Shown piece by piece: positions 6,919 to 7,470 of a stretch of DNA of 7,470 nucleotides. The notes below the pieces were generated by a model, which searched no databases, was not told the DNA's origin, and worked only from the letters and a program-made list of their open reading frames with translations. Positions within the stretch are counted from its first letter, which is position 1, and every line of letters starts with the position of its first letter. The position numbers and the translations under genes are program-made. Where the stretch lies: assembly GCA_913057815.1 (NCBI GenBank), contig CAJXOV010000107.1, positions 1 to 7,470 of the forward strand, read 5' to 3'. Origin of the DNA: an uncultured Flavobacteriales bacterium. GTDB lineage: Bacteria; Bacteroidota; Bacteroidia; Flavobacteriales_D; Sanyastnellaceae.

Positions 6919-6938
6919 CAAAAAGAAAAAATTTATAG

Positions 6939-7434
6939 ATGTCAGCTTTTGATGTAATAGTGATAGGTTCTGGACCTGGTGGTTATGTAGCCGCTATAAG
7001 ATGTGCGCAATTAGGGATGAAAACAGCTCTGGTAGAAAAATACAATACACTCGGAGGTACATGTTTGAATGTAGGATGCATTCCTTCCAAGGCCCTTTTA
7101 GATAGTAGTGAGCATTATCACAATGCTACTTCAACTTTTGCAACCCATGGAATTAAAACAGGAAAAGTTTCTGTGGATTTTAAGCAGATGATTCAAAGAA
7201 AGAGAGAAGTGGTAGATCAGACTACTGGTGGAATCGACTTTTTGATGAAGAAAAATAAAATTGAAGTTTTAAGAGGGCATGGTTCTTTTCTTTCTGAAAC
7301 TAAGATTTCTGTTCAGCCTGAAAAAGGAAAAGCCACAGAATATGAGGCAAAGAATTTTATTATAGCTACTGGATCTAAGCCAGCTACTCTTCCGTTTATC
7401 AAGTTGGATAAAACCAGAGTGATAACGTCTACTG
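6939..7434 (+). CDS. lpdA: Dihydrolipoamide dehydrogenase (E3), N-terminal part, 3' truncated
   Basis: This flavoprotein reoxidises dihydrolipoamide with NAD+ in the pyruvate and 2-oxoglutarate dehydrogenase, branched-chain 2-oxoacid dehydrogenase and glycine cleavage complexes. Only residues 1-165 of the usual ~465 are present. The visible part has the FAD-binding fingerprint GSGPGG (10-15) after DVIVI, the redox-active disulfide Cys42/Cys47 in GGTCLNVGCIPSK, and the ATGS segment (143-146) that closes the FAD domain. The next residues (PATLPFI, ending VITST) begin the passage toward the NAD domain. The conserved CxxxxC context separates it from mercuric and glutathione reductases, though the NAD domain that would confirm this is missing. 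The ATG at 6939 gives the standard MSAFDVIVIG start; no Shine-Dalgarno is seen, only an A-rich leader. The frame stays open to the window end, but everything from 7435 is adapter, so the apparent continuation is not real. It is transcribed divergently from the transporter operon. Confidence 0.93.
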
Positions 7435-7470
7435 CTGTCTCTTATACACATCTGACGCTGCCGACGAATA
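7435..7470 (-). other. Nextera library adapter, Read 1/i5 side (not genomic)
   Basis: Positions 7435-7453 are the reverse complement of the Tn5 mosaic end (CTGTCTCTTATACACATCT). Positions 7454-7467 (GACGCTGCCGACGA) are the reverse complement of the Nextera Read 1 tail. The last three bases (ATA) would be the first bases of a reverse-complemented i5 index; S502 would fit, as would S520. With the left adapter this frames the insert as 50-7434. Confidence 0.98.

Larger units (their letters stand above)
6782..6938. promoter_or_regulatory. Divergent control region between the transporter operon and lpdA
   Basis: This is the only sizeable intergenic stretch (157 bp) and it must hold promoters for both directions. 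It contains promoter-like elements on each strand (listed separately), a 10-bp perfect palindrome TTTGCGCAAA at 6804-6813, and a weak inverted repeat TGAATT/AATTCA (6857-6862 and 6871-6876). No tRNA, riboswitch fold or terminator was recognised. Regulation cannot be assigned to a known factor. Confidence 0.6.

Noticed and set aside
7269..7451. Minus-strand frame of 60 codons beginning MCIRDSS
   Set aside because: Its start lies in the right-hand adapter and the rest is antisense to lpdA; it is a library artefact.

Overview
The window is a 7,385-bp piece of genomic DNA (50-7434) flanked on both sides by Illumina Nextera library sequence (1-49 and 7435-7470). The two outermost genes are cut by the library ends, not by biology. 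The left adapter also gives the first reading frame a false N-terminus that reads MCIRDS.

The organism is most likely a member of Bacteroidota, and probably a flavobacterium-like marine or aquatic one; this narrower placement is inference. The evidence is: a secreted protein ending in a type IX secretion (T9SS) sorting domain, which is confined to this phylum and close relatives; promoter-like elements of the Bacteroidota TAnnTTTG type; mostly absent Shine-Dalgarno sequences; low GC by eye; and housekeeping proteins that look Bacteroidota-like. I see no tRNA, rRNA, CRISPR array, insertion sequence, integrase, toxin or phage gene.

Layout. (1) 51-1250, plus strand: the C-terminal ~399 residues of a cell-surface or secreted multidomain protein with a PKD remnant, a C2-like domain, two Ig-like repeats and a T9SS C-terminal domain. 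(2) 1240-2430, minus strand: glycine C-acetyltransferase (kbl), convergent with the first gene and overlapping its 3' end by 11 bp. (3) 6781 down to 2493, minus strand: a compact cluster of three genes in transcription order. These are an 812-residue RND/MMPL-type membrane transporter, then after an 18-bp gap rmlA (glucose-1-phosphate thymidylyltransferase), then with a 4-bp ATGA overlap a trans-polyprenyl diphosphate synthase. kbl follows after 62 bp with its own promoter-like element. (4) 6782-6938: a 157-bp divergent control region. (5) 6939-7434, plus strand: the first 165 residues of dihydrolipoamide dehydrogenase (lpdA), cut by the right adapter.

How the genes may work together: kbl (threonine/glycine metabolism) and lpdA (E3 of 2-oxoacid dehydrogenase or glycine cleavage complexes) are central metabolism. 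The three-gene cluster joins isoprenoid-diphosphate synthesis, activated-sugar synthesis and an envelope transporter of a superfamily that often moves lipids. It could serve synthesis and export of a glycosylated isoprenoid or another envelope lipid, but no glycosyltransferase or cyclase is present and this is only a hypothesis. Apart from this grouping and the C2-containing T9SS protein, the region looks ordinary, and I do not see a clear undescribed defence or mobile system.
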